From Streptomyces mobaraensis NBRC 13819 = DSM 40847 (GTDB lineage Bacteria > Actinomycetota > Actinomycetes > Streptomycetales > Streptomycetaceae): 64,000 nt of DNA. Positions 1-9,135 of this stretch are shown here, in pieces. Made by a program: the position numbers and the translations under genes. The stretch's first letter is position 1. Each line of letters opens with the position of its first letter. The stretch spans positions 124,001 through 188,000 of the forward strand of contig NZ_CP072827.1 in assembly GCF_017916255.1 (NCBI RefSeq). Direction: 5' to 3'. The notes under the pieces are model-generated. The model made no database searches, was not told the DNA's origin, and saw only the letters and a list, made by a program, of their open reading frames with translations.

Positions 1-2966
1 GTGGCCGCGAGGATCTCCTCGGTGGCGGTGCGCGGCGCGACGTACGCCGCGCCGTCCCGGGCCCGGGCGTGCGGCTTGGGCAGCGCACCGCGGTCGATCT
101 TGCCGTGGCCGGTGACGGGCAGGGCGTCGAGGGTGACGAGGACGGCCGGGACGAAGTGCTCGGGCAGCCGCTCCCGGCAGTACGCGATGAGCTCCTCGTG
201 CGGGGGCGCCTGGGCACCGCGGGCCGGGACCACGTAGCCGGTCAGCGTCAGCTCGCCGGCGAGCGGCGACGAACGGCCGGGGTCCTCGTCCAGCCGGGCG
301 ACCACGACGGCCTGGCCGACGCCGGGGTGGGAGGCGAGGACGGCCTCGGTCTCGGCGGGCTCCACCCGGACGCCGCGGATCTTCACCTGCGCGTCGGTGC
401 GCCCGAGGTACTCCAGGGTGCCGTCGGCGCGCCGGCGGGCCAGGTCGCCGGTGCGGTAGACCCGGCCGCCGTCCGGCGGGTAGTCGCTGGGGAGGAAGCG
501 CTCGCCGGTGAGTTCCGGCCGCCCCAGGTAGCCGTCGGCGACACCGGCGCCGCCGATCCACAGCTCGCCGACGACGCCGTCGGGGACGGGCCGCCGCCGC
601 TGGTCGAGCAGGTGGACGGTGGTGTTGGCGATCGGCCGGCCGATGGGCACCGGGCCGGTACGGGGCGTGGCGGCGTCGACGACGTGCGCGACGCTGCCGA
701 CGACCGTCTCGCTGGGCCCGTACTCGTTGACGACCCGCGTCCCGGAGGCCCGGAACGGCTCCAGGCTCTCCGCCCGCACCGCCTCCCCGCCGACGACGAG
801 GGTGCGGACCGCGCCGCGCAGCTCGTCGGGGGTGAGCAGCTGGTTGACGACGTCGAGGTGGGTCGGGGTCAGCTTGACCAGGGTGAGGTCGCGCCGGGAG
901 CGCAGCGCGGCGATCAGGCCGGTCACGCCGGCGGTCTCGGAGAGCATGACCACCTGCCCGCCGGCGAGCAGGGGGCCGAACAGGGTGGTGAGGGTGAGGT
1001 CGAAGCTGATGGAGGTGTGCACGAGGGTGCCGGTGCCCCCGTCGAGTCCGTAGGCGCCGGTGCACCAGGTGAGGTAGTTGGTGAGGCCCCGGTGCGGGAC
1101 GCGTACGCCGTTGGGCTTCCCGGTGGTGCCGGAGGTGTAGACGACGTACGCGGGGGCGTCGGGGGTGGTGGCGATGCCGGTGGGGCCGGCGGGGTGTGCG
1201 GCGATGCGCCGCCGGTCGGCGTCCAGCGCGACGGGTGTCACCCCGGCGTCGTCGAGGGTCCGGGTGCCGACGCGGTCCCGTACGTCGGCGGTGCAGAGCA
1301 GGACCGGCGCTGCGGTCTCCCTGAGTACGAACTCCAGCCGTTTGCGGGGGAAGCCCACGTCGACGGGGACGAAGGCGCCACCCGCCTTGAGCACCCCGAG
1401 GAGCCCGACGAGCAGCTCGGCGGAGCGGCCGACCGAGACCACGACGTGCCGGCCGGGTGTCACCCCGAGCCCGGTCAGGTGGTGTGCCAGCCGATTGGAC
1501 CGCTCGTCGAGTTCGGCGTACGTGAGGGCGTCCTCGCCCGCGCTGACCGCGACCGCCCCGGGGGTGCGCGCGGCCTGCTCGGCGAAGAGTTCGTGGACCG
1601 CCTTGCCCGGAAGTTCCACGCGGGGGCCCAGCCCCGCTTCCCGGAGCAGCCGAGCGGTCTCGTCCGACAGCATGCGGATGTCGCCGACCGGGCCCTCGGG
1701 GGCGGAGACGACGCCTTCGAGAATGCGGGTGAGGCAGGCGGCGGCGTTCTCGGGAAACGTCTCGTCGATACGGCCCTCGTCGTATCCCAGTTCCATGTGC
1801 AGCCGGGCGCCGTCGCGTCGGGCGGTCAGGCGGACGGGAATCGGCGTACCCGAATCCTGATGGACGGTGGTAAAGGTGATGCCGGCCCGCCGGACCGGTG
1901 TATCGGCCTGGTGGTGGGTGAAGGTGAAGCAGGGGCCTTCCGCGGTGCCGTCTAGGCTGCCGAGCAGTTCCGGGTCGCAATGGTCGAGGAGTTCCTCGCC
2001 CTCGGCGACGAGCGCGTCCAGAGCGCGCGCGTATTCCGCGAACGCCGTCTCGTGACGGATCTCGTGGACGAGCGGGAGTTCACGCTCGAAGGCGCCGATC
2101 GCGGTGCGGAGTTCGGGGTGGGAACGGCCGTCACGAGTGAGGGCGACGGGCAGGTTCCGCTCGCCGGCGAGCCGCCAGACCGCGATACGGAAGGCGGCGT
2201 GCAGCACGGTGGCGGGATCGGTGGACAGCTTCCCGGCGACGCCGTCGATCCCCGCCACCAGTTCGGCGGGCAGTTCCCACTCCCGCGCCCGCCACGGGCC
2301 CGGGGCGGCGCCGGGCCGTACGACGCCGGGGAGCGGCCCGGTGCCGGCGGTGGCGGTGTGGGCGGCCCAGTGCGCGCGGTCGGGGGCGGCGTCCTCGGCG
2401 GTGAGCAGGTCGTGGTGCCAGGCGGCGAAGTCGGCGTACTGCAAGGGCGGCGGGCCATCGGGGGACACGGTCTCCCCGCTGTACGCCGCGAGGATCTGCC
2501 CGGCCAGCAGCCGGAGGGAGAGCCGGTCCGCGACCAGGGCGTGCGCGGTGAGCACCAGCACCGCCCGGTCCTCGCCGGCCCGCGCCAGGGCGGCCCGGAA
2601 GACGGGCCCGCCGCGCGGGTCGAGGGCGGCGCGTTCGCGGAGCCGGAGCTCGTCCAGTTCCGGGCCCGAGCCGTCGGCGCACGAGGGCGGCAGGTCGACG
2701 ACGGACAGCGGCTGCTCGTCCGGGTCATGGACGACCTGGACCGGCGCGGTCCGTCCCGCGAGACCGGTGAAGGTCGTCCGCAGCGGCTCGTGGGCGGCCA
2801 CCACGGTGGCCAGCGCGGCGCGCAGACGTGCGGCGTCCAGGGAACGGTCGACCACCACGGCGGACTGGGTGAACGCACGTCGCCCGCCGTCCCGCCCGCG
2901 GGTCAGCATGGCCCATAAATGCCGCTGCTGAGGTGAGACCCGATAGCCGGAATTCGCCGTCTCCAT
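1..2966 (-). CDS. Non-ribosomal peptide synthetase, C-A-(start of T), 3' end outside window
   Basis: The frame is open from ATG at 2966 to the window edge (988 codons), with AAGGGAG about 10 nt before the start. Residues 1 to about 440 form a condensation domain that begins YRVSPQQRHLW. Its active-site motif reads HALVADR where HHxxxDG is expected, so the second, catalytic His and the Gly are missing while the Asp remains. Residues about 455-955 are a complete adenylation domain: A3 YTSGTTGKPNG, A5 NEYGPSE, A7 YRTGDL and A10 GHGKIDR. By hand alignment to GrsA the ten specificity residues read DLTKVGEVGK, one change from the published Asn code DLTKLGEVGK. A carrier domain is starting (ATEEILAA) when the window ends. 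Any further modules or a release domain lie outside. The degenerate C domain may be non-condensing, or a receiver that needs partner activity in trans. Confidence 0.93.
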   Translation of the reverse strand, partial: METANSGYRVSPQQRHLWAMLTRGRDGGRRAFTQSAVVVDRSLDAARLRAALATVVAAHEPLRTTFTGLAGRTAPVQVVHDPDEQPLSVVDLPPSCADGSGPELDELRLRERAALDPRGGPVFRAALARAGEDRAVLVLTAHALVADRLSLRLLAGQILAAYSGETVSPDGPPPLQYADFAAWHHDLLTAEDAAPDRAHWAAHTATAGTGPLPGVVRPGAAPGPWRAREWELPAELVAGIDGVAGKLSTDPATVLHAAFRIAVWRLAGERNLPVALTRDGRSHPELRTAIGAFERELPLVHEIRHETAFAEYARALDALVAEGEELLDHCDPELLGSLDGTAEGPCFTFTHHQADTPVRRAGITFTTVHQDSGTPIPVRLTARRDGARLHMELGYDEGRIDETFPENAAACLTRILEGVVSAPEGPVGDIRMLSDETARLLREAGLGPRVELPGKAVHELFAEQAARTPGAVAVSAGEDALTYAELDERSNRLAHHLTGLGVTPGRHVVVSVGRSAELLVGLLGVLKAGGAFVPVDVGFPRKRLEFVLRETAAPVLLCTADVRDRVGTRTLDDAGVTPVALDADRRRIAAHPAGPTGIATTPDAPAYVVYTSGTTGKPNGVRVPHRGLTNYLTWCTGAYGLDGGTGTLVHTSISFDLTLTTLFGPLLAGGQVVMLSETAGVTGLIAALRSRRDLTLVKLTPTHLDVVNQLLTPDELRGAVRTLVVGGEAVRAESLEPFRASGTRVVNEYGPSETVVGSVAHVVDAATPRTGPVPIGRPIANTTVHLLDQRRRPVPDGVVGELWIGGAGVADGYLGRPELTGERFLPSDYPPDGGRVYRTGDLARRRADGTLEYLGRTDAQVKIRGVRVEPAETEAVLASHPGVGQAVVVARLDEDPGRSSPLAGELTLTGYVVPARGAQAPPHEELIAYCRERLPEHFVPAVLVTLDALPVTGHGKIDRGALPKPHARARDGAAYVAPRTATEEILAA

Positions 2967-3247
2967 CACGTTCCAACTCCCTTGGCGCGTTGTGTGGACA
3001 GCAGTACTGAGCGCACCTCGGGCACACCGAGGCATTCCACTGATCTCTGAGCGTGCCGACTGGCACCGCGAAGTGTCCGACGCGCCGATGAAGGCGTCGA
3101 GACGCAGCCGTGGGGCGGCGCACGCTTATCCGCGTACGCCCTTGGTCGAGGGAGCGCCGACGCGCCCCGGAATATCCGGAACAGCTGACCGAAAAGATTG
3201 CCGATCAGTGCGGTTCGATTCCGACCCTACCACTCACTCATTGCGCG
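2967..3247. other. Gap between condensation protein and NRPS, likely carrying the NRPS ribosome binding site and possibly a promoter
   Basis: This 281-bp stretch separates two co-directional minus-strand genes. Its half near the condensation gene stop (around 3190-3260) is less GC-rich than the surroundings, which would suit a promoter or processing region. I see no convincing gene in it. Confidence 0.4.
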
Positions 3248-5314
3248 TTACACCCTCCGTTTCTCAGCCAAATTGTCCTTCACCATACGCAGGTTGGGAG
3301 CGCTGAGGAAGTCGGCGAAGGGCACGGTGACGCCGAAGTCCTCCGCCACGCGGGCCAGGAAGCGGAGGGCGTCCTTATCGGTGACGCCGACGCGGAAGAA
3401 GGGCTCGGTCACGCTCTTCGGCGGGGCGCCCAGGATCTCGGCCCAGAGCGCGGCCAGCCGCCGCTCGGACGGGTCCGAGGGGGGCCGGCCCTCCTCGGGA
3501 AGCGGGACGCAGTCCTCGGGCGGCGGCAGCGGCTCCGCCCGTTCGCCGCCCGCCGCCCGGGCGGCCAGGGCCTTCCGGATCTCCTCCGGCGGGCGCTCGA
3601 CGAACACGGTCGGCACCCAGCCGTCGGGCAGGCGCTCCCGCAGGCGGCCGCGGATGTCGTGGGCCGCGTTCGGACGCGGCGTGCCCTCGACGGCGCAGTA
3701 GGCGACCAGTTCCCGTACGCGCAGCCCGGTGGCCAGGCGCCGGGGCGCCACCGCGACCAGGGCGGCGGTGATCCCGTCGCGCCCCGCCAACTCGCGTTCG
3801 ACGCGCCGGACGTCGATCTCCCGGCCGCCGAAGGACGTGGCGGACGGCGGTCGCGGCAGGGACAGCAGGGTGCCGAGGGCGGACAGGCGCACGCCGGGGT
3901 CGGCGACGACCGCACGGAGCACCGACCGGTAGTGCCCGGCCCACTCCCGGGCCGTCGCCGGATCGGCCAGCCGCCGGTCGAGTATCACGTCGAACGGCAT
4001 ATGGCCGGTGCCGTAGTCGTAGACGTCGAAGGTCAGGTCGGCGGTCCAGGGCACGTACTCCCCGTCGCCGCTCTCCCCGTCGTCCCCCTCCGGGTTCACC
4101 GCCGAGACGACGACGTCGCCGGAGAAGTCCATGACCGCGGGAGGGATGTTGTGGAGGTTGAACCCGAGCTGCTCCAGCGGATGGGGGTGCAACTCGCGTC
4201 CGGGGTCCATGACTTCGAGGACCTGTGAGAACGGAAGCCGCTGGTGGTCGTGGGCGGTCAGGCACTCGTCGCGTACGCGGCGCAGGGACTCCAGGAAGTC
4301 CGGATCGCCCGACAGGTCCCCGACCAGGGCCAGGTAGTCCGAGAACGGGCCGGTCATCCCCTGTACCGCGCTGCCGTGCCGGGCGGCCACGAGCGAGGTG
4401 GTCACCAGCCGGCCGGCGCCCGACATCCGCCCCACCAGCCAGTGGAACGCCGCCAGCAGCACCACGTACAGCGTGACGTCGGCGGTGCGTGCCAAGGCGC
4501 GCAGCCGGTCGCTCAGTTCGGCGTCGAAGGTGTCCCCGATCAGGAAGCAGTCCCGCCGGCGGCCCGCGGGGCGGGGCCGGTCCAGGGGCAGTTCCACGGC
4601 GGACAGCCCGTCCAGCCGCGCCCGCCACCGTCCGGCCTCCCGCTCGGTGCGGTCCCGGTTCCACCACGCGCGCTGCCACTGCGCGAAGTCGGCGTACTGC
4701 GCGACGGGGGTGGGGGCCCGGGAGGGAGTCCCCTCGGCCCCCGCCCTGTAGTGCGCCATGAGCTCGTCGTTGAGCAGGGTCGCGGACCACAGGTCCGCGG
4801 TGATGTGCGGGATGCCGACGAGGAAGAGGTGCTCCTCGGGCGCCGCCCGGATCAGCGCCACGCGGACGGGCGGCCGCTTGTCGAAGGGGACCGGCGTGGA
4901 CAGCGTCTCCTCGCGGATCCTCGCGATCTCGCGCGCGCGAAGCGCCTCCGGGAGGTGGCGCAGATCGATGAGCGGCAGCGGGCCCCCCGCTGCTTTCCCG
5001 ATGTCCTCGATCACCTGCACGGGCTCCCCGTCGATCACGGGGAAGCGGGTGCGCAGGCACTCGTGGCGCCGCACCAGCCGGGCGTAGGCCATCCGCAGGG
5101 CGGCGGTGTTCAGCGGGCCGCGGAGCCGCACGATCGTCGGCTGGTGGCTCAGATCTCCGTCGACGAGCTTGTCAAACACCCACTCGAACAACTGCCCGGC
5201 GGACAGGGGTAACGGACGGTCCCGCGGCGCCGACGGCCCGTCCGGCCTGAACCGGGCGCTCTCCCGCCGGCCCGCTCCCGGCCCACCGGCCCTCTGCGCT
5301 CGACGGAAACCCAC
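3248..5314 (-). CDS. Free-standing condensation protein with A-domain C-terminal remnant and Ser-less carrier-like domain
   Basis: 688 aa from GTG 5314, chosen because GGAGGG lies 8 nt upstream. Residues about 35-470 are a condensation domain (LPLSAGQLFEWVFDK at the start). Its active-site segment is PHITADLWS, which keeps the second His and the Asp of HHxxxDG but has Leu for Gly. Residues about 480-590 resemble only the small C-terminal subdomain of an adenylation enzyme (VRRVERELAGRDGI, then LPDGWVPTVFVE); no A3-A7 motifs are present. Residues about 615-688 have the fold signature of a peptidyl carrier (RRLAALWAEILG, FFRVGV), but the phosphopantetheine Ser motif GGxSL is replaced by VTDKDAL. 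It therefore cannot be a normal carrier. It starts 40 bp after the decarboxylase-like gene and is probably co-transcribed with it. It may join or gate substrates on partner carriers. Confidence 0.85.
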   Translation of the reverse strand: MGFRRAQRAGGPGAGRRESARFRPDGPSAPRDRPLPLSAGQLFEWVFDKLVDGDLSHQPTIVRLRGPLNTAALRMAYARLVRRHECLRTRFPVIDGEPVQVIEDIGKAAGGPLPLIDLRHLPEALRAREIARIREETLSTPVPFDKRPPVRVALIRAAPEEHLFLVGIPHITADLWSATLLNDELMAHYRAGAEGTPSRAPTPVAQYADFAQWQRAWWNRDRTEREAGRWRARLDGLSAVELPLDRPRPAGRRRDCFLIGDTFDAELSDRLRALARTADVTLYVVLLAAFHWLVGRMSGAGRLVTTSLVAARHGSAVQGMTGPFSDYLALVGDLSGDPDFLESLRRVRDECLTAHDHQRLPFSQVLEVMDPGRELHPHPLEQLGFNLHNIPPAVMDFSGDVVVSAVNPEGDDGESGDGEYVPWTADLTFDVYDYGTGHMPFDVILDRRLADPATAREWAGHYRSVLRAVVADPGVRLSALGTLLSLPRPPSATSFGGREIDVRRVERELAGRDGITAALVAVAPRRLATGLRVRELVAYCAVEGTPRPNAAHDIRGRLRERLPDGWVPTVFVERPPEEIRKALAARAAGGERAEPLPPPEDCVPLPEEGRPPSDPSERRLAALWAEILGAPPKSVTEPFFRVGVTDKDALRFLARVAEDFGVTVPFADFLSAPNLRMVKDNLAEKRRV

Positions 5315-5354
5315 GCTGTGTCCCTCCAGTTCGCCATCGCTTCGTACGCGCTCT

Positions 5355-6074
5355 TCAACGCCACCGGATCTTGACGAGCGGGTCGAGCCCCGCCTTCACG
5401 TGCCGGCCGACGGCCTCCACGGGGACGTACTTGCGGTCGGCCGCCAGCGGGATCACCAGGTCGACCTGCGATCCGTAGCGGATCTGGGAGAAGCGGCGCC
5501 CCTGGGAGCGGAACATTCCCTGCCGTCTGCAGAACGGGGTGATGGAGTCGACGTCGTAGTCGGCGATCTGGAGCATCCAGTACGGGCCCCGGAGCCGCGG
5601 CGCGTCGACCCGGTTGACCATCCGCTCGTTCAGGTGCAGATACCTCGCGTGAGCCGGATTGACCCGGAGCCGTTCGAGCAGGTCCTGCTCCATGGCCAGC
5701 ATGGGGAGGTTGAACGTCCCGATGGGCTCCTTGAGCGCGAAGGAGAGACGGCCGCCGTAAGGCATCCGGTTGATGTGCACGTCGAAGAAGGTCATGAAGA
5801 TGCCGATCACCAGGCACCGGTGACCGAACGATTCGTCACGGAGCGCGGCGGCCAGCGAGTACGGCTTCCCCTTGATGTCGATGATCGACTCCTGGGGATC
5901 CACTACTTTCTGGTAGACGATCGCGCCATCGGCCGGTGAGAAGAAGTAGGTGTGATCGACATAGGCGGCTCGCGCCGGGTCGCGGAAGAAGTGGTACTGG
6001 GAGATCCATTCGAGAGGCTTCTCCTCGTAAGGGACGACCTCGTCCTCGATCCAGTCGTTCAGGTCCTGTGCCAT
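5355..6074 (-). CDS. Phosphatidylserine decarboxylase family protein (pyruvoyl-type), NRPS-associated
   Basis: 239 aa from ATG 6074, with GGGGAG just upstream. Two motifs place it in the phosphatidylserine decarboxylase family: FFDVHINRMP near residue 101, and IRYGSQVDLVIP near residue 205. In this family the Ser of the late GS(T) motif self-cleaves into an alpha chain with an N-terminal pyruvoyl group, and that Ser is kept here as GSQ. No membrane segment is obvious, unlike classic membrane-lipid enzymes. Family members outside lipid synthesis decarboxylate amino acids (PsiD in psilocybin synthesis acts on tryptophan). Because it heads an NRPS operon with an Asn-type module, I infer decarboxylation of an amino acid or peptide intermediate. 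The substrate is not evident from the sequence. Confidence 0.8.
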   Translation of the reverse strand: MAQDLNDWIEDEVVPYEEKPLEWISQYHFFRDPARAAYVDHTYFFSPADGAIVYQKVVDPQESIIDIKGKPYSLAAALRDESFGHRCLVIGIFMTFFDVHINRMPYGGRLSFALKEPIGTFNLPMLAMEQDLLERLRVNPAHARYLHLNERMVNRVDAPRLRGPYWMLQIADYDVDSITPFCRRQGMFRSQGRRFSQIRYGSQVDLVIPLAADRKYVPVEAVGRHVKAGLDPLVKIRWR

Positions 6075-6531
6075 AGGCTCCCCGGCTCACAGCGCCGCAC
6101 GACCATCATCGGGCGAACCGCCGGCGCGCGACGCGCCGTCGGAAGCCCCCGTGGCACTTAAACACACCCGGGTGGACGCGAGCATCCCAGTTCCGGTCAT
6201 ATTTCCCTGTCACCGCCGGCGCGGCGCCACCTGCCGGACGGGCGGGAAGAAGCACAGGCCCGGCCGCCGGACCCCGCCGCTACCAGGCACCGCGGCAGGC
6301 CACGCCCAGCGCGAGGCCGGCCGCCGCGGTGGCCGGGAACACGGTCCCGCCCACGATGCCGCGGGCGCCCACCCGCGCATGGGCGGTGATCACGCCGATC
6401 AGCCCGAGGCCGGCGGCGGCAGGCCGTCCACCGCCGCCTCAAGCCGCGGACGGGCCGTCAGGAGGGACCGCCGGCATGGGGCGGCGCAACCGTGGGTGTC
6501 CGGGTGACGGAGGAGGACCTCGGTCGGCTCC
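6075..6531. other. Intergenic region upstream of the decarboxylase operon, possible membrane-protein remnant
   Basis: About 457 bp between the psd-like start and the SulP stop, containing the promoter region of the left NRPS arm. On the minus strand around 6270-6410 there is a short frame encoding hydrophobic text (GLGLIGVITAHARVGARG, then VFPATAAAGLALGVAC) closed by TAG and preceded by an in-frame TGA. It could be the tail of a decayed small membrane protein. No start codon or ribosome binding site supports an intact gene. Confidence 0.35.
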
Positions 6532-8281
6532 TCATCGTCGGGCACTCGGAGCGCACGGTGGGGGTACCGGAGGAGGCGGGCCCGGGCAGGCGGGGGCCAG
6601 GACACCGGCGCCGTGCAGGTGGCTTCGGGCGGCGGCGATGGCTTCGGGAGTGCCGGTGTAGTCGTCGCCGGTGGCGGCCCGGAGCAGACCGAGGGCGCCG
6701 ACGGAGTCGAGGACCCGGCGCTGGCCGGGGCGTACCCCGGAGGCCAGGACGGTGATGCCGCGCCGGTTCAGCTTGGTGACCGCGTCCTTCAGGACGAGGG
6801 CGCCGGTGGCGTCCATGGTGGTCACGCGGGACATGCGCAGGATCACCACGCGCACGTCCGCGACGTCCGAGAGTTCCAGCAGGAAGCGGTGGGCCCCGGC
6901 GAAGAACAGCGGACCGTCGATGCGGTACGCCACGATGTGCTCGGCGAGCAGCGCGTGTTCCTCGGCGCTGTGGTCGCCGGTCAGGTCCTCCTTCAAGGAG
7001 ACCTGGTCCAGGCGGACCTGCTTGGCCACGGCCCGCAGGGCGAGTGCGCCGGCGACCAGCAGGCCGATGATGACGGCGTAGACGAGGTCCAGGGCCACGG
7101 TGGCGACCGCCGTGAGGATCAGTACCAGGCCGTCGGAGCGCGTGGCGCGGGCCATCGCCCGCAGGCTGCCCACTTCGACCATGCGGATCGCGGTCGCGAT
7201 CAGCACGCCGGCGAGCGCGGCCAGGGGGATGCGGGAGACCAGTGGGGCGGCGGCGAAGACGATGACGGCGAGGATCGCGGCGTGCGTGAGGGCCGCCAGT
7301 CGCGAGCTCGCACCGGTACGGACGTTGACGGCGGTGCGGGCTATCGCGCCGGTGGCCGGGACGCCGCCGAACAGCGGGGCGGCCAGGTTGGCGAGACCCT
7401 GCCCGAACAGCTCCTTGTCCGGGTCGTGCTTCTGCCCGACCGTCATGCCGTCCGCGACGGACGCCGACAGCAGCGATTCCAACGCGGCAAGGGCCGCCAC
7501 GGCCACGGCAGGCGCCAGCAGCGAGCCCAGTGCTCCGAGGTCCAGGAAGGCCAGCGACGGGGCGGGCAGCCCCGCGGGCAGGTCCCCGATCGGGCGGGCC
7601 GCGTCCAGGTGGCACAGCTGGGCCACGACGGTGGCACCGATCACCGCGAGGAGGGAGAAGGGGACGACCGGCCGCCACCGCGCGCCGGTCAGCATGACCG
7701 CGACGACCGCTGCCGCCAGTCCGGCAGCGGTCCAGTTGGGCGCCCCGGCGAAGGTCTCGACCGCGCGCCAGGTCACGACGAGGACCTTGTCGCCCTCCGG
7801 CTTGGCGACTCCCAGGGCGTTCGGCACCTGCTGCAAGCCGATCACGCAGGCGATGCCGAGGGTGAAGCCCTCCACCACCGGGGCCGGCACGTACTGCATG
7901 TAGCGGCCGGCGCGGACGAGGGCGAGCGCGATCAGCATCAGTCCGGCGAGCAGGCCGACCGTGAGGACACCGCCGGGGCCGTACCGGGCGACGATGGGCA
8001 CCAGGACCACGGTCATGGCGCCCGTGGGCCCGGACACCTGGAGATTCGACCCACCGAATACCGCGGCCAGCGCGCCCGCCACCACCGCGGTGGCCAGCCC
8101 TGCCTCCGCGCCGAGACCGGAGGAGACGCCGAATCCGAGGGCGAGCGGCAGGGCCACGATCGCCACGGTCAGACCGGCCAGTAGATCAACGTCGCGGGCT
8201 GCGGCCCATGCCCGCGAGGTCGGCGCGGGTGGGCAGCACGGAACGCACCCGGGCTCCCACCCGGACGGCGAGGGAGCTCAC
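6532..8281 (-). CDS. SulP-family anion permease with STAS domain, apparent frameshift near the 5' end
   Basis: The conserved core reads without interruption to the stop at 6532. It shows the SulP signature (LAGLTVAIVALPLALGFG, then GGSNLQVSGPTGAM), about ten hydrophobic segments, and a cytoplasmic STAS domain at about residues 420-510. SulP proteins carry sulfate, bicarbonate or related anions across the membrane. A natural start is GTG at 8281, which overlaps the TGA of the upstream ArsR gene (GTGA). That frame encodes 31 residues ending LPTRADLAGMGRSPRR and then meets TGA at 8188-8186. The shifted frame continues at once with DLLAGLTVAIVALP, the expected SulP continuation. One extra T near 8187-8190 would explain this. 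If real, translation would have to begin at an internal GTG such as 8166. Confidence 0.8.
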
Positions 8282-8619
8282 CGGGCACTGACCTCGGCTT
8301 CCCTCAGCTCCTCCAGCAGCTCGTGCTGCCCATTGAGCATCTCGGTCAGGATGCGGCGCGCGGCGGACATCAGCTCCGCCACGTCGCCACCGGCCAGCTC
8401 GTAGACGACCGTGGAACCCGTGCGGGTGGAGGTCACGATGCCCGAGCGGCGCAACACCGCCAGCTGCTGGGACAGCGCCGAGGGCTCGATCTCGATCGCC
8501 GCCAGCAGATCACGCACCGGCATCGGCCCGTCCTGCAGCAGCTCCAGTACGCGGATGCGGACCGGGTGCCCCAGCATCCGGAAGAACTCGGCCTTCGCCT
8601 GATACAGCGGAACCGGCAC
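8278..8619 (-). CDS. ArsR-family winged-helix transcriptional regulator
   Basis: 113 aa from GTG 8619. It is a compact ArsR/SmtB-type repressor: FRMLGHPVRIRVLELL begins the fold, the recognition helix lies around ALSQQLAVLRRSGIV, and the wing is TRTGSTVVYEL. No Cys residues occur, so the classical thiolate metal site of ArsR is absent; the inducer is unknown. It overlaps the SulP start by GTGA, so the permease is probably translationally coupled and autoregulated with it. A near-perfect inverted repeat at 8729-8744 in the divergent gap is a plausible operator. Confidence 0.88.
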   Translation of the reverse strand: MPVPLYQAKAEFFRMLGHPVRIRVLELLQDGPMPVRDLLAAIEIEPSALSQQLAVLRRSGIVTSTRTGSTVVYELAGGDVAELMSAARRILTEMLNGQHELLEELREAEVSAR

Positions 8620-8728
8620 GGAACCTCAGCCTCTCGCCTCACCGGGCCTCCCGCGCGGTGCGCGGAGGCAGCGTCTGGTGCTGTGCCCGCAGCTACCTGC
8701 GGGCACAGCCGGACCATCATGTAGCGAC

Positions 8729-8744
8729 TTGCACAATTTTGCAA
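8729..8744. promoter_or_regulatory. Candidate ArsR operator
   Basis: The sequence TTGCACAATTTTGCAA has perfect 5-bp arms TTGCA/TGCAA around a 6-bp AT-rich centre. It stands out in a very GC-rich gap between the arsR-like gene (minus) and yjdM (plus). The position suits control of either or both promoters. Confidence 0.5.
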
Positions 8745-8781
8745 TTCGTCATCCTTGCGGGTTCGGGCTTACAGTGCTCTC

Positions 8782-9135
8782 GTGACCGAGAACCTTCCGC
8801 CGTGCCCCGAATGCTCCAGCGCGTACACCTATGAGATGGGTGCGCTCCTGGTCTGCCCCGAATGCGGCCACGAGTGGCCGCCCGCGACCGCCGAGTCCGC
8901 GGACAACCCCGAAGACGGCGCGATCAGGGACGCGGTCGGCAACGTACTCGCCGACGGCGACACCGTCACAGTGGTCAAGAGCCTGAAGGTCAAGGGCCAC
9001 CCGACCGGCATCAAGGCCGGCACCAAGGTGCGCAACATCCGCCTCGTGGAGGGTGTGGCCGGCCACGACATCGACTGCAAGATCGACGGGTTCGGCGCCA
9101 TGCAGCTCAAGTCCAGCGTGGTCAAGAAGGCCTGA
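8782..9135 (+). CDS. yjdM: Zinc-ribbon protein of the YjdM/PhnA family
   Basis: 117 aa from GTG 8782, chosen because family members start just before the first zinc-ribbon Cys pair. The N-terminus has two CPEC-type knuckles (CPECSS, CPECGHEW) that would bind zinc. The C-terminal half is the conserved PhnA domain (DGDTVTVVKSLKVKG, GTKVRNIRLVEG, DIDCKIDGFGAM). It matches Escherichia coli YjdM closely over its whole length. YjdM was once named PhnA and linked to phosphonate use, but its biochemical role remains unclear. It lies divergent from the ArsR-SulP pair; its link to the surrounding peptide cluster is doubtful. Confidence 0.92.
   Translation: MTENLPPCPECSSAYTYEMGALLVCPECGHEWPPATAESADNPEDGAIRDAVGNVLADGDTVTVVKSLKVKGHPTGIKAGTKVRNIRLVEGVAGHDIDCKIDGFGAMQLKSSVVKKA

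Noticed and set aside
6270..6410. Hydrophobic short frame on the minus strand as a gene
   Set aside because: An in-frame TGA lies just upstream and there is no start with a ribosome binding site; at most a remnant.
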